From Rusavskia elegans (Eukaryota > Ascomycota > Lecanoromycetes > Teloschistales > Teloschistaceae): 64,000 nucleotides of DNA. The notes beneath the pieces are model-generated. The model ran no database searches, was not told the origin of the DNA, and worked only from the letters and a program-made list of their open reading frames with translations. Made by a program: the position numbers and the translations under genes. Positions 1 through 10,212 of this stretch are shown here, one piece after another. Position 1 is the stretch's first letter. Each line of letters opens with the position of its first letter. The stretch is taken from positions 1-64,000 of the forward strand of contig SAUG01000169.1 of NCBI GenBank assembly GCA_011316305.1. Reading direction: 5' to 3'.

Positions 1-261
1 GAGTTCTGCTGCTCTGTGGAGCCGAGCGAGAAATCGAAATCTTGGGCACGATACTCCAATGCTCAAGCCTGTCAGCTTCGACCACCAGTTGACGCGTGAA
101 GTTCCAACGCCCAACACAATGAGGTAAGATTACGGGCTTGAGGGGACTACATGCTAATAGTATAGCATAGAAGGTGGACACTGGCCGTCCGATCAATCCC
201 ATTCCTTTCCGTTTGCCAGCTGCTTCGCCTTTGCCCTCTCACCATGCAGCCGACTCTGCTC

Positions 262-1062
262 CTACCACTGCACCCACCTACCCTCATCGGAAAACTCATG
301 ATCCTTACCAACCACCTCTCTGTGCCCAGCAGTCTTCCACCCCCATGAATTGGTCATCTGCCTGATGGCTTGGTCGCTGATTCGAACAGATCGATATTTG
401 AATAGACCCGAAGAATCGTATGAATCTACTCCCCCGAACTCGATGTGGACTTGACAGGTAGATGGAACGGTAAGTTGGATCCGAGATAATAGGGGAATAT
501 CACAACTCAGGATATCCTGGTTGAGATTGAGCTTAAGGTATCGGAGAGCTGGAAACCTTTTCAGGACTTCCAAACCATCTCGCTCCTTTCCCATGAAATC
601 GCTTCATCCATCTTCTCTGCGTTCGATCTTCGGACATTCAATCTCGATCCTTTGGAAATGTGTCCGACTTCGCTCGATTAAGCGCTCTTCAAAACACACG
701 AGGGCATCACAGGACTGGTCTCTGTAGTCCACCGCCATCAAGGGAGTCCAAAATTGGAAGTAAGTTGAACTATAGAGGATTCGGATCACTTCTTAATAGA
801 CGGTACGACAGGCGAGTAGAAGGCTTGTCTCAAATTCAGATGGGGTGTTAAATATGTTGTTAAAGTGCGATAAGTGTACTTCCTGGTCCCCACCAACGAC
901 GTCCGATATTGAGGCGGCGCGGAGTGGTTCGCTGCGGGAGGAACCTTTGATGGACGTAGGAAACATCTCGATTGAGAAATGGTAGGCGTCGACAAGGCTG
1001 AGGCGGTAGATGTGTGTTCGGATCTCAGGAGGAAGAAGGAGAAAGGGGAAGGTGGATTGCAT
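262..1062 (-). pseudogene. F-box-like / conserved fungal hypothetical protein, broken by two in-frame stops
   Basis: One continuous reading frame of about 266 codons runs from the ATG at 1062 to a stop at 262 but is cut by two in-frame stops: TAA at 795-793 and TGA at 606-604. The N-terminus has the LLLPPEIRTHIYRLSL signature (rough residues 8-23) seen at the start of many ascomycete F-box-like proteins. The C-terminal part contains leucine-rich stretches such as FPALRYLKLNL. Both stops fit single C-to-T changes (CAA to TAA, CGA to TGA), and the first is CpA to TpA as RIP produces. The frame is otherwise uninterrupted and no splice sites neatly remove the stops, so recent inactivation is more likely than introns. 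No enzymatic role is implied; such proteins are substrate adaptors or of unknown function. The F-box assignment is moderately sure and pseudogene status fairly sure. Confidence 0.55.
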
Positions 1063-1284
1063 TGTGATGGCGCCGAGGTGAGACGGTTTGGGATTTCACA
1101 GGGCATGCGTAGGTTATGACTCTTTAAGATTCAAGTACCAGCTTTATTGCTTGGGGTTGGCTAACCCAGCAGTGGATATGAGGAGTGAGTGATATGCTTC
1201 TCAAGGCGGATAAAGAGGTGATGAGCAACAGGGGCGGTCCCCCAATTTATTGCCTCAGCCCTCAGACCTGCTCCGCTTAAGTTT

Positions 1285-2480
1285 TAGCGTTATATTAGAT
1301 CGTACTCTACTCAAGGCTACGTACTAACTCTATATAGCTAGTTCCTCCTCGTCTAACGGTAAAATATAGAATTAACTACGAATCTAAATCTATTAAACCT
1401 TTACCGTCGCAAGATTTTTATCGTCTCTAGGGTCGTCTTCTAATATCGAGGCCTTTATTACGTCTCTTCTAGCTTTTTTGGCTTTTAACGTATAAAAATA
1501 CGATTTTTAATATTTTTTTAAAGTTTTTTCGAAAACCTCGACGAAATTTTAAACTTTTTTCTCTGTTTCTCGTTCCGTCGCTAGCTCAAACTTGAATCTA
1601 AATCCGAAGAAGCTTTTTTTCTTTAGAGAAAAAATATGTATTTTCGATATTAACGTCGAGAAAAAGAGAACTTTAGCAGTGAAAATTACGATAAATAGAT
1701 TTAGAAAAATATCTAAAAACTTTATAAAATAGATAAAAATTTATAGTAATAAAGATTTAATATATTTAGACCGGCTATTTCGGTACGGGTTCCCGTCGAT
1801 ATTTCGAAAATCCGATCTAAATTTTAACGAATCGGTTCGATCCGACCCGCTAAACGATATAGGTCGGTTTCTAAATTTAGAATTAAAAGTTAGATCGGAT
1901 TATAAAATAGAAATCGATAAAAATCCGATTTAATTTATTAAACCTTTTATATACAATATAATAATATATTTATTCTAATATTATATTTTAATTTATATAA
2001 TAAATAAATAATTATTTTATTTTATTTTTAGATAATATATATAGATAATTTATTTCTATTTATTAAAATAATTTATAATAGATAAATATAGCTTTTATAT
2101 TAGAATTATACTTTTATACTAAATTTTAGTAATTTTAACGGGTCGAATCTGGAAATTCGAGTTTAACCCGGAACCGAATCGGTTCGGTACCTAGAAAAGT
2201 CGGAACCGATTCGGTTCGAATTCGAAATACGAATCCGGATTCGAAATCCGACCCGACGGTTAATCTAAATATATCTAACTTAATAGCTTTTTCCATTATA
2301 TTACGTAGAAGAAATAGAAAAAAGTCGAGAAAAAACGAATATAAATAAAGTTTAGAGAATTAATTTAGTAAAAATCTTTAGCGGTAAATTTAAACTCTCT
2401 ACTAATATTATTATAGTTAGCCGTTCGTAGATTTAGCGCGCATATTGTAATTACCCGCAGGTATAACTATAACGATATTA
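1285..2480. repeat. AT-rich RIP-degraded island
   Basis: Base composition switches abruptly from balanced to very AT-rich near 1285 and back near 2480. Inside, CpA and TpG are rare while TpA and CpG are common, the same signature as the large block after 42.77 kb. No reading frame of note survives. The middle (about 1763-2262) matches the ends of the hAT element on the right of the window; the flanks 1285-1762 and 2263-2480 are not identified. Confidence 0.75.
1763..2262 (-). mobile_element. Short non-autonomous hAT-like element (deletion derivative)
   Basis: About 500 bp, rich in CGGTTCGG/CCGAACCG-type subterminal motifs. Its right end (about 2130-2262) is similar, in reverse complement, to the first ~140 bp of the hAT element starting at 43731; for example both carry CGGTTCCGACTTTTCTAGGTA. 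Its left end (about 1763-1930) is similar, in reverse complement, to the last ~170 bp of that element (about 55690-55865). It therefore carries both ends of the larger element but no transposase region. Differences are mostly transitions, as expected of RIP. An 8 bp target duplication, usual for hAT elements, was not securely identified, so boundaries are good to about 10 bp. Confidence 0.6.
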
Positions 2481-2675
2481 TATAGGGAGTCTGAGAGCCG
2501 AGGCAATCAATTTATTGTAGGCGATTTTATGGCTAGTCGAAGGTCTTGGCACAACATGCGACACCATCATGCGACAAAAAATCTCTGGCAATCGTATCTC
2601 TTCACCACTACTGCTCAAGCGACTTTTGCAAAAAGTAATGTTAGAATACCGAACAGATGGCATGAAGCAAAAGAT

Positions 2676-2760
2676 TGGAGTGGCGGGGAGTCGAACCCCG
2701 GACCTCATCTACTTTTGAAGGTAGTGCTAAAGATGCGTCATACCGTTAGACCACAACCCC
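2676..2760 (-). tRNA. tRNA-Ala(AGC) with a 13-nt intron
   Basis: The reverse complement folds as a tRNA: acceptor strand 2760-2754 pairing with 2683-2677 (one T-C mismatch), a 3-bp D stem, anticodon stem 2735-2731 with 2710-2706, and a perfect 5-bp T stem around TTCGACT at 2700-2684. The anticodon loop reads TTAGCA, then a 13-nt intron (2724-2712), then T, restoring the TTAGCAT loop typical of tRNA-Ala(AGC). The intron sits one base 3' of the anticodon, the canonical position. The acceptor stem has G3-U70 and an A73 discriminator, the classical alanine identity elements. It should decode GCU, and GCC by inosine. It lies about 200 bp from the RIP island. Confidence 0.85.
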
Positions 2761-2862
2761 AATGATGGCTGTACTTGCTAATATTACCAATAATATTCTT
2801 ACCCCTCTTTTGAGGGAAAGAACGTTGGTTCTTCGCTGCATCGATGTCGAAATCGCATGGTC

Positions 2863-4128
2863 TCAATCAAATGGAAGCAGGTTTTTTGCAATCTCCATCA
2901 AATCTCCATGCTGTGAATCAGGGAGTCCAGATGAGGAAGGCTTCAGAGCGTTGAATCTGTATGAACGAGCTCCGAATAATGTTATGGCTCGATGTTTGTA
3001 TCCTGCACGAAAGATCCTAATATTTGTCACACGCAGAATGCAGACCCCTAAGACGGACACATGGGGATGCTGGCATTTTGTATCCGCAACCACTCCAACA
3101 ACCTCTTTCAAAACATCAGGTATCACAGCCGCAGCGTCCCCCTTGAAAAACCAGTCTTGTTCTCTCAACCTTTGGGACGGATCCACCTCCTCATCCGGCT
3201 CCTCCGTGTTGAACACGGCGATTCGCGCCCTGGCTATTCTCGCAGCATGGATATAGATGGCAGCCGGCCAGACCGTAGCACTCGTCCCAATCACCAACAT
3301 CAAATCAACCTGTCCGACATCAAGCCATTCTTGTATTCTGGCTCTTGCGGCCTGGGGCGTTTGTTCCCCGAACCAGACGATGTCCGGATACAGCAAGGAG
3401 TCGCATTGTGGGCAGTGTGGGAGGGAGGACACTGGGACCGGGAGAGTGGGAAGCGAGCATCGGAGATGGGCCAATCAGCGGGTATGGCGAGTGAGGGCAC
3501 AGTAGGGTTGCTGTAATTGTCGGTCTCTGTGTAGCTGTATTGGGGATTGTAGCATTTGATGTTGAAGAGGGAGCCGTGGATCGACAGGAGGGAGAAGGAG
3601 GGTGGTGGGCGCGTTGGCAAAGGCCTGCGGTCGTCAGCAGTGTGTGGTTTACACTGTTCCGTGGTGATAAGTCAAGGGGTTGTTACCATCGGTGTCCTGG
3701 TTGATTGCAAGAAAGTCGGCCTTCTTCTCCGCCAGCTTGGCGAGCGCAGCATGTGCTCTATTCGGACTCGCGTTCAACGCAACGTGTCGACGGTAATTAT
3801 AGAATTGCCAGACAAAGCTTGGATCCTTGTCGAAGGCTTCAGGGGTTCCCAGTACGGTGCAATCGTACTCGAGCCAGAAACCTCGTTGGCCGCGGAAGGT
3901 GGGGACACCAGAAGCATCAGAGAGACCAGCACCAAAGAGAGCGAGGAATCGCTTGGAAGACTTGAGGTGCGATAGGAAGGAAGTGTAGTGGTCGAGCGGG
4001 ATGTCGAGATGGAGAGATGGCAGGGTGTCCTTGGGCGTCTTCCTGTGCTGCTGATTTGCAAAATGCTTCCGTAGTTTGCTTAGTATGCTTGGGGATCTTC
4101 TTCGGATTGCCAGCGCTCTCTTGGTCAT
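2863..4128 (-). pseudogene. Class III sirtuin (SIRT5-like NAD-dependent deacylase), frameshifted
   Basis: Exon 1 (4128-3687) encodes the sirtuin NAD-binding signature GAGLSDASGVPTFRG and the FLAINQDTDG segment where the NQN-D-DGL motif belongs. A GT-AG intron (3686-3625) interrupts that motif exactly. After it the frame must shift near 3610-3590 to reach LLSIHGSLFNIKC (with the catalytic His), and again near 3470-3440 to reach SSLPHCPQCDSLL, PDIVWFGE and the C-terminal Rossmann segment VDLMLVIGTSATVWPA, ending at 2863. The second zinc cysteine of the first CxxxxC pair is Tyr (TAC), which would weaken the zinc site. Class III sirtuins remove acetyl, succinyl or malonyl groups from lysine. Two frameshifts plus a lost zinc ligand argue for a pseudogene; assembly error could explain the shifts but not the Cys-to-Tyr change. 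Confidence 0.7.
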
Positions 4129-4510
4129 GGGCTGTCATTGTTGTTGATACTGTGTTAATTAGGGAGGTAGATGCTTGTAGCGGGCACCAGGCAGCAGGTT
4201 GCCCCTGCCGGATGTAAGCTCGTCCTAGCCGCCATAGGGGAGGGCTATTGGACCAAGCTGTAGAAAAAAGGGCACAGTAATGTAGAAGTTCTCACGCTCT
4301 TCACGAGCGTGCGTTTGCTGCACGAGGGAAACACGTGAATATTAATTGCGTCATACTTACGGCCAAGTACACCGTCCCGAATACGAATACGAATACGAAG
4401 GTATCCTCGGCAGCCGTTTTTCCATTTTCATTCCTCCGTATCATCCAGCAGCATGAAAAGGACTCTTGGACCTATCGGCTTCTCACTGCTGCTGCTCGAC
4501 TCGACTTGAA

Positions 4511-5119
4511 TCAGAGCTCGCCTGCTAGCTGTTGTTTGACAATGTCTGGCACCTCTCCTTCCACATCGGCCCCCAGCTCTTTTCCCCCTACATTCACCTT
4601 CTCCGCCGCCAACAGCACGAAGATGATCCTGGCCCACTCGGTACTGCTGGCATTCCGCCAAGCGTGCATCGTTCCTCTTTGGACCGCAATGTCCCCTCTC
4701 TTCATCAACCGCACCTCTCCACTGTCAAGCACACACTCCACTTCACCTTCCAACACGATGCCGTAGTCGAGCGATTGCGTTCGATGCATGATGGGCTTCG
4801 CGTGCTCATCCGCCGTCGAGGGCCCGAAATCGACCATGCGGCAGACGCTGCCATTCGGGTGGACCAGGCCGAGCTTGCCCGAGTCCATGACCGACTCGTG
4901 CGTGGAGATGTCCATGTCGCCGGTCATCGACGGTTTGGGCACCGATGTGGTGTAGACGACGTTGAAGTCTAGCGATGGACCCATGTTGGCCCACGCGCCC
5001 GGCTTCGACGAGTGGAAGATTGCCTGGCCATCTTGGTTGTGGCCGGTGATGTGTCGCTGCACGGCCCGCAGAGGCGACTGCTGGTTCGACTCACTGTACT
5101 CGGGCTTGGACGACGACAT
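4511..5119 (-). CDS. Cupin-domain protein
   Basis: Single-exon gene of 202 residues; ATG at 5119 was chosen because an upstream in-frame extension has only a TTG start. The C-terminal half is a small cupin barrel: DYGIVLEGEVECVLDSGE (roughly residues 121-138) is cupin motif 1 and GDIAVQRGTMHAWRN (roughly 144-158) is motif 2. The metal-binding set looks incomplete, because motif 1 lacks the usual HxH pair and only the motif 2 His is clear. The N-terminal ~100 residues resemble the extension found in fungal cupins of unknown substrate. Such proteins are cytosolic and often accompany oxidative or secondary metabolism. It is intact, unlike the neighbouring sirtuin. Family is sure; function unknown. 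Confidence 0.8.
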   Translation of the reverse strand: MSSSKPEYSESNQQSPLRAVQRHITGHNQDGQAIFHSSKPGAWANMGPSLDFNVVYTTSVPKPSMTGDMDISTHESVMDSGKLGLVHPNGSVCRMVDFGPSTADEHAKPIMHRTQSLDYGIVLEGEVECVLDSGEVRLMKRGDIAVQRGTMHAWRNASSTEWARIIFVLLAAEKVNVGGKELGADVEGEVPDIVKQQLAGEL

Positions 5120-7420
5120 GGTGTTTGGAAATGCACTGCTCAATAGTGGAAGAGAGCCGGCCTTTGAAGAGGTCGGATTTCGGACATTGATCAGTGCTCA
5201 GTCGTGCCGCACTCCGACCTCAGCTGCAGCCTCCCGTGGCTATCTTCGGCCGACGACTTCCGACGTCTTTTCTACCATGTCCGTCTGATATCATTGTTCA
5301 TCTCAAAGTTGCTAGGAGATTCTAGGTAGGACTCAACAGTGATGCTGACCGTCAAATAGGTGGAACCCTTAAGGTGAGTCTCACTCACCTACTCTTCTAG
5401 CGCTCGTGTTACACCTGCGCCCGTATTCATTCATGTGCTACTTGCAGTATATATTCATTCCTTGCCGCTATGGACTGTTTTCTGTAACGACCTATATTAT
5501 GCACTCGTGAGATGGCTTGCTCCCCATCTTGTAACCACTCCTACATCTCCCAAGCCATGTGAGTCTTGAGCAAGCAAGCCAAGCGTCTCCGAATGGTGAT
5601 CGAGCGTATTATGACCTCATTATCATTTGCTTGCTTCCCGTCTTCTTTAGAGAGTACTTGTTGGCTTCGATTGGCTGTTTGTCGGCCGTCGTGTGTTGTG
5701 ATATTTTTCCATATGTTAAATGGGACGCTGCACTGCGTTTGGAAGTGGCTGAGTTGTCCCCTCCTATGATACAACCTGTGTCTGGGCATCTTCGGTGAGC
5801 TTGCTGTAATTATGTATTACGCAGATTTCTACTGCGGGCAGGATGCCAATCTCGTTGCAGCAAGTGGTCGAAAAGTACGAGCTGCATGGTTCCAGAAAGC
5901 GCGGCTACTTATGTTGAATCAGCCATCTTGGCTAAATGATGAAGTAATTACCGGCCAACACCGATGCAGCTGTACTCAACTCGGGTGCATATGAACTGCA
6001 TCTACCGCCCCGCTGGATGGCGGATATGCAAAGAGTCACGATGGCGCCACGTTGTCCGCTCTTCACTCGCCAACCGCCGCCGATTTCTAAATCCAATCCG
6101 AGACATCTTGTGCGCCGATCATCTCGCGCCTCGAAGTCCTGACAGGACCCTGAAACATAGAATAAGCCACACATCCTTAGTCATCTACACCATATCCCAA
6201 GCTGCAGGGCGACGAGCAGCGCTCGGGGTGACAACACTTCGCCCCTCGGCTGGACAAACATGTTGGCTTACTCGAAAACCGCTCCTCAACTCCTCAGGCC
6301 CTATAACAAGCGCCCTGTCAGTCATATTCTCATGAGAGCGAGGTTGGTAGAACCACAGTCCTCAATCTGGAAGAGTTTTTCTCGTTCTCCTCTGGCCTCG
6401 GAACCACGTCTTGGTGAGCTTCCCTACTCAATCTCGTAACATGTCTGATGTAGACATTTGATTCATCGTGGTGACCTACTCCGCTATCGATTCTATCAAG
6501 TGCCTGTTTTTGCAAGATAATCGATGAACTGGAATACTTATCAACGTTTTCGTTGCATGAATACGGTTGTTGTCTTCATCATCGATCGTCTAGGTCTATG
6601 ACCAATGAGTCCTTTCCAATACTACACTCGACGCACCTGTACATCTACATTACATAAGTAATACCCTTGACTGCTTATAGCTTAGTCTTCAGCAACTGGC
6701 TGAGGCTTTACTCACAAGCGCTTACAGCGTCTTGCCTAGCGATCTTGCGCCTCCACCATCTGAGCTATACCAATCAAGCTCGGTAATGAACAAATGAGGC
6801 GCCAGGATGACAGGCAACTTGCGATAAGACAACCAACAATGTGCCGACAAGACGTCGGATCGTGGCTGGATGGCGATTTCTCTAAAAGATGTACCTGCAT
6901 TTCCCGAGAACCACCTTAGTGGTTGCTAGTCTTGGTCCGCTGCCACTCGGGCATCGGCAGTCCATTTTTGGTATATCTAGCTCGCAAGGTGCCTTGGCTT
7001 CCTTACCAGAGGCGAACGCCCTCGCCGCGTCGTGTTCGCTGGAGCCGGGTCCATAGGATTCTATAACACGCGACATGCGATGGGTGAGATAATAGAATTC
7101 CGTGATCTCATCGGTAGAATGTCCCTATACCTTTCAACCCAACCGCCGCTGCTGGTATCCTCTCTCGAATCATCGGTGGAAGGATGCGTCACATTGCTGA
7201 GCAAATTTGAATTGAAATTCCATGGAAAGAACCGTTATTTGCGTCAACTGAACTGGGGTACAAGTTCTGCTACCGTGTATTCAATGCTGGTATACCAACG
7301 CTTGATTTGCTCACCGAACCACTGGTTCACCGGGCACCAAAACCAAAACAAATTAACTAAATAAATCCTCTCTCGAAACGTCAATCGTGAACCGAGGGCG
7401 AACTCAAAGGCGACAGTAGA
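5120..7420. other. Intergenic region, no gene supported
   Basis: Only short overlapping frames with no recognisable protein signature. A tRNA-like D-arm segment on the minus strand near 6745-6775 lacks a B box. Base composition is ordinary, so this is not a RIP island. Confidence 0.5.
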
Positions 7421-7989
7421 ATGTTACTAAACCTCCTTCCACTGCTCTTTACAATAGCTGGAGCCCTTCCCGCCATGGCAGCTCCGTCAACAATACCTCC
7501 GAACCTTTCGCAGCTGAACAGGTAATGATCTTCGCCCTGCCTCGATCCCCAGCGAGCTTAAGAAGAGGTGCCAGAAGCAATATGTTGCAGACAACAAACC
7601 CACTGCCCAACCCCTACCCAATACCTGATACGCCCTACAGCCTCGCTTTCTCTACTCCTGGCCCCACTCTTCCGCGCCGGAACGTCGTGGCTTGCATCTT
7701 CACCGTCCGCCTGAAAATGGTGGCCTACATCCGCACGCACGGTGGATTGAGTCCATTCCTCGAACAGCGCGATTGGCCGTGTGAGGTGGACAAGATTGTT
7801 TTTGGTATCGCACCGTTCGTGGTCCCGGTGGGAGGGAGGCCTATGACATGGAATGATGCGTACGATGTGCTGGAGGCGTTTTCAAGGAAAATGTTGTATG
7901 ATGGGTATCATGGGTGGTGGGCGAGGATACAAGAAACACAGAGAGGGAGGGTGGTGGGGAGGGCGAGCATTGGGCCACAGGGAATTTGA
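7421..7989 (+). CDS. Small secreted hypothetical protein
   Basis: Two-exon model: 7421-7521 and 7575-7989, with an intron GTAATG...CCAG of 53 nt that keeps the frame. The product is about 171 residues. The start is the ATG opening a clear signal peptide (MLLNLLPLLFTIAGALPAMA), with predicted cleavage after Ala20. The mature part has a PNPYPIPDTPYSLAF segment, then an alternating hydrophobic/charged domain with VDKIVFGIAPFVVP and MTWNDAYDVLEAF, a pattern I associate with small secreted proteins of plant-associated dothideomycetes. There is only one cysteine in the mature region, so disulfides are unlikely. It stands alone between gene-poor stretches. Possible effector or cell-surface protein; function unknown. 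The intron boundary is the weakest part, since nearby in-phase AG sites exist at 7562 and 7565. Confidence 0.6.
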
Positions 7990-10143
7990 CGTGGGCTGGG
8001 AGTTGTTGGCGGTATGCAATGTGTTGAGTGTTCATGGAACGATGCTTCAATCTACATAGCGAAAATGGAAAAGGCGTGTAGTTGAAAGGAGAGACTGGTT
8101 GCAGCCGTGTACAGCAAATGCCCAAACCTGCTGGTCGGATCAGAGCACTGACCCATCTACGTAGAAATCATTGGCAAACACACCTCCTGGGTGAATGGAA
8201 ACGATATCGTATCGTTGTTGGCAAATCAATGTTGGAGAAGGTTTGCGTGTTATACCTATGGGCAGGTTCCCTCACGTCTGGATCTTCTGACGCCGTCTCA
8301 AATGATTTTCATGCCTGGTAGCTTGGGGTCCACTCGGCTTTCAGGCGACGACGGAGTTCAGCTATTTGTTGGTCCGATAGTGAGTATTCCTTGATGAGCT
8401 CCTCCTCTGTGAGTTTGTCGTCATCTTCGCTAGAGTTGTCATCCCTTTGCTCGGTCAGAGGGGCCGCTCTGTTATCATGAAGACTGTGGTCGATTTCGCC
8501 TTCAAGGCCTTTAAAGGTAGACCTGCTTTTCATCGGTCGAAGCGCTCGATAGCAAGTGGGGATATAGTTGACCTACATTATAGTGAAAATCGAGTCCAGG
8601 ATGAGTCTATCTGTAAGTCAGGACGTTCGAATGTCCATTTCTCTAGCTGATGTTGTAACGCAACCATGCACAGGGCGCATTTGAGTGGGTAACGATCAGT
8701 CGAGGGAGCTCTCAGGGGCGCTATGCTTTTTAACACCTTTGAGTCATTCTGGAGGCATTATTCGCCCGTCCTCACAACGATCCAACAGGACTTTCATCCC
8801 GCTCTACGACTGGCCCACGAAACGCAATTATCTTCACGCAGTAAGCGCCGTTGACATCCATCTACCTGGGCCCTTGATTTCTCTGTCTTGGTGTTGTTGT
8901 TCTTTGCTACTACCATCTAATCGCCAGTATAGGCTCCAAGCAAGATGAGAGGCGAAAGTGGGCAATCGACGCCCCAGCCAGGCTGTTTCACAGCCCCGTG
9001 TTAACTCTCCTCTCAAGCATTCCCTCCACTTTAGATGTCACTGGACAGTCCTGTTGGCTGGTTGTATACTGTATTGGAATATGAAGATTCAGTTATCGCG
9101 TTTGATTATGTAATAACTGATATTCAGGAGGTTTATTTGGGCCAATCGATGAGCGGAAACTAGCCTCTTTAGAAATAGTAGCCTTGATAATAGCTTTTTA
9201 ATATCTTCTAGTTCCCTAGTATATGGATTTTTAGATAATCGAATCAGTATCTACTCTACCATTTCAATGAATACAACTTCGGATAAAAGAATCTAGATTA
9301 TACGGTTGAAGGTCTTGATAAAGTTAAATATATAGCTAAGATAATATTAGTTGTCTTGCAAGAGAACTGCCGGGATTGATCTAATATACCGCGCTTTCTA
9401 TAGATTGGGAGCAAAAGGATGGATTAAAAGACTCGATAGCTTTCCAGTCTTCCAATTTAAGAAGGAACTATATAGTTCACAAGGCTGGAAGAGTTAGTGT
9501 AACGGTATATCGATGAAATTATATATCGTCTGCCGTCGACTATTCACGTACAGAGAGAAGATCGGTTTATATGATCGATGTCATGCAGCACGCTGGCGTC
9601 ACGATGAATTACCTTAATTGCTGACTTTTTTATACAGCTACAGGCTGCCGCGTGGCGTTCGAAGCCGAGTTGAGTATCTCGGTGGTCATAGCGGCGCATA
9701 GCTCAGAATTTGGTAGTTGTACCCGAGCAACTTGAAGTCGAGCTGTCGATATCATTCAATAGCATGCTCATCCATTATTCAAGACTGCGACATTTGGAGA
9801 TCTGAATGTTACTACTGATTTCCAATGGCAGGCTGGATAATAAAAGAGCCTCATAGTCTGAAGAGGCAAGATGTAAGCGCATTTATATATAACGCGGCCT
9901 TTACGCTCGGCCGATCAGAGCGGAGTCTTTCGACTTTCAAGGTAGTTGTACTGTTTTCGAAAACGGGGCTCGGGGATTACAGATCCCGAGTAGTGCCAAG
10001 GATGCCAAGCTCGCAGTCTAAATTTCCCGAAGCTAGATTTATTTCGACTAGCCTGTATCAACACAACACGCACGGATTTTGCTGCGGACCGAATACGGCG
10101 TAAAGCAATGCTCTACCCATGGATCAAGGAGTCGCGAAGGGGG
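7990..10143. other. Mostly gene-free stretch, partly AT-rich
   Basis: Apart from a doubtful 74-codon frame at 8309-8533 nothing protein-like was recognised. From about 9100 to 9560 the sequence becomes AT-rich, with TATAT and CTAGAT-type motifs resembling mild RIP, but no transposon ends or repeat copy were found in the window. Confidence 0.45.
8309..8533 (-). CDS. Possible small acidic/helical protein
   Basis: 74-codon open frame from ATG 8533 to a stop at 8309. It is hydrophilic, with an acidic run SSEDDDKLTEEELIKEY in the middle and a helical basic end QQIAELRRRLKAEW. No family is recognised. The composition is more protein-like than neighbouring frames, and it could be a terminal exon of a degraded gene. 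No signal peptide, membrane segment or clear partner exon was seen. It is isolated between the secreted-protein gene at 7421 and the FAD monooxygenase at 10213. Confidence 0.2.
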   Translation of the reverse strand: MKSRSTFKGLEGEIDHSLHDNRAAPLTEQRDDNSSEDDDKLTEEELIKEYSLSDQQIAELRRRLKAEWTPSYQA

Positions 10144-10150
10144 TATATAA
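10144..10150 (+). promoter_or_regulatory. TATA box of the FAD monooxygenase gene
   Basis: TATATAA, 63 bp upstream of the ATG at 10213, in a GC-richer context just after an AT-rich stretch. Spacing and orientation fit a core promoter element. Confidence 0.5.
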
Positions 10151-10212
10151 GATGTCGATGGTCGCCGTGATGAAAACCTGCTCCAAGCAATCCTCAAGAC
10201 CTCTTTTCAATA

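Noticed and set aside
6720..6790. tRNA-like sequence with a TAGCTCAGATGG D-arm on the minus strand
   Set aside because: No B box (GGTTCGAATCC) follows, and no acceptor or T stem can be formed, so at best a decayed fragment.
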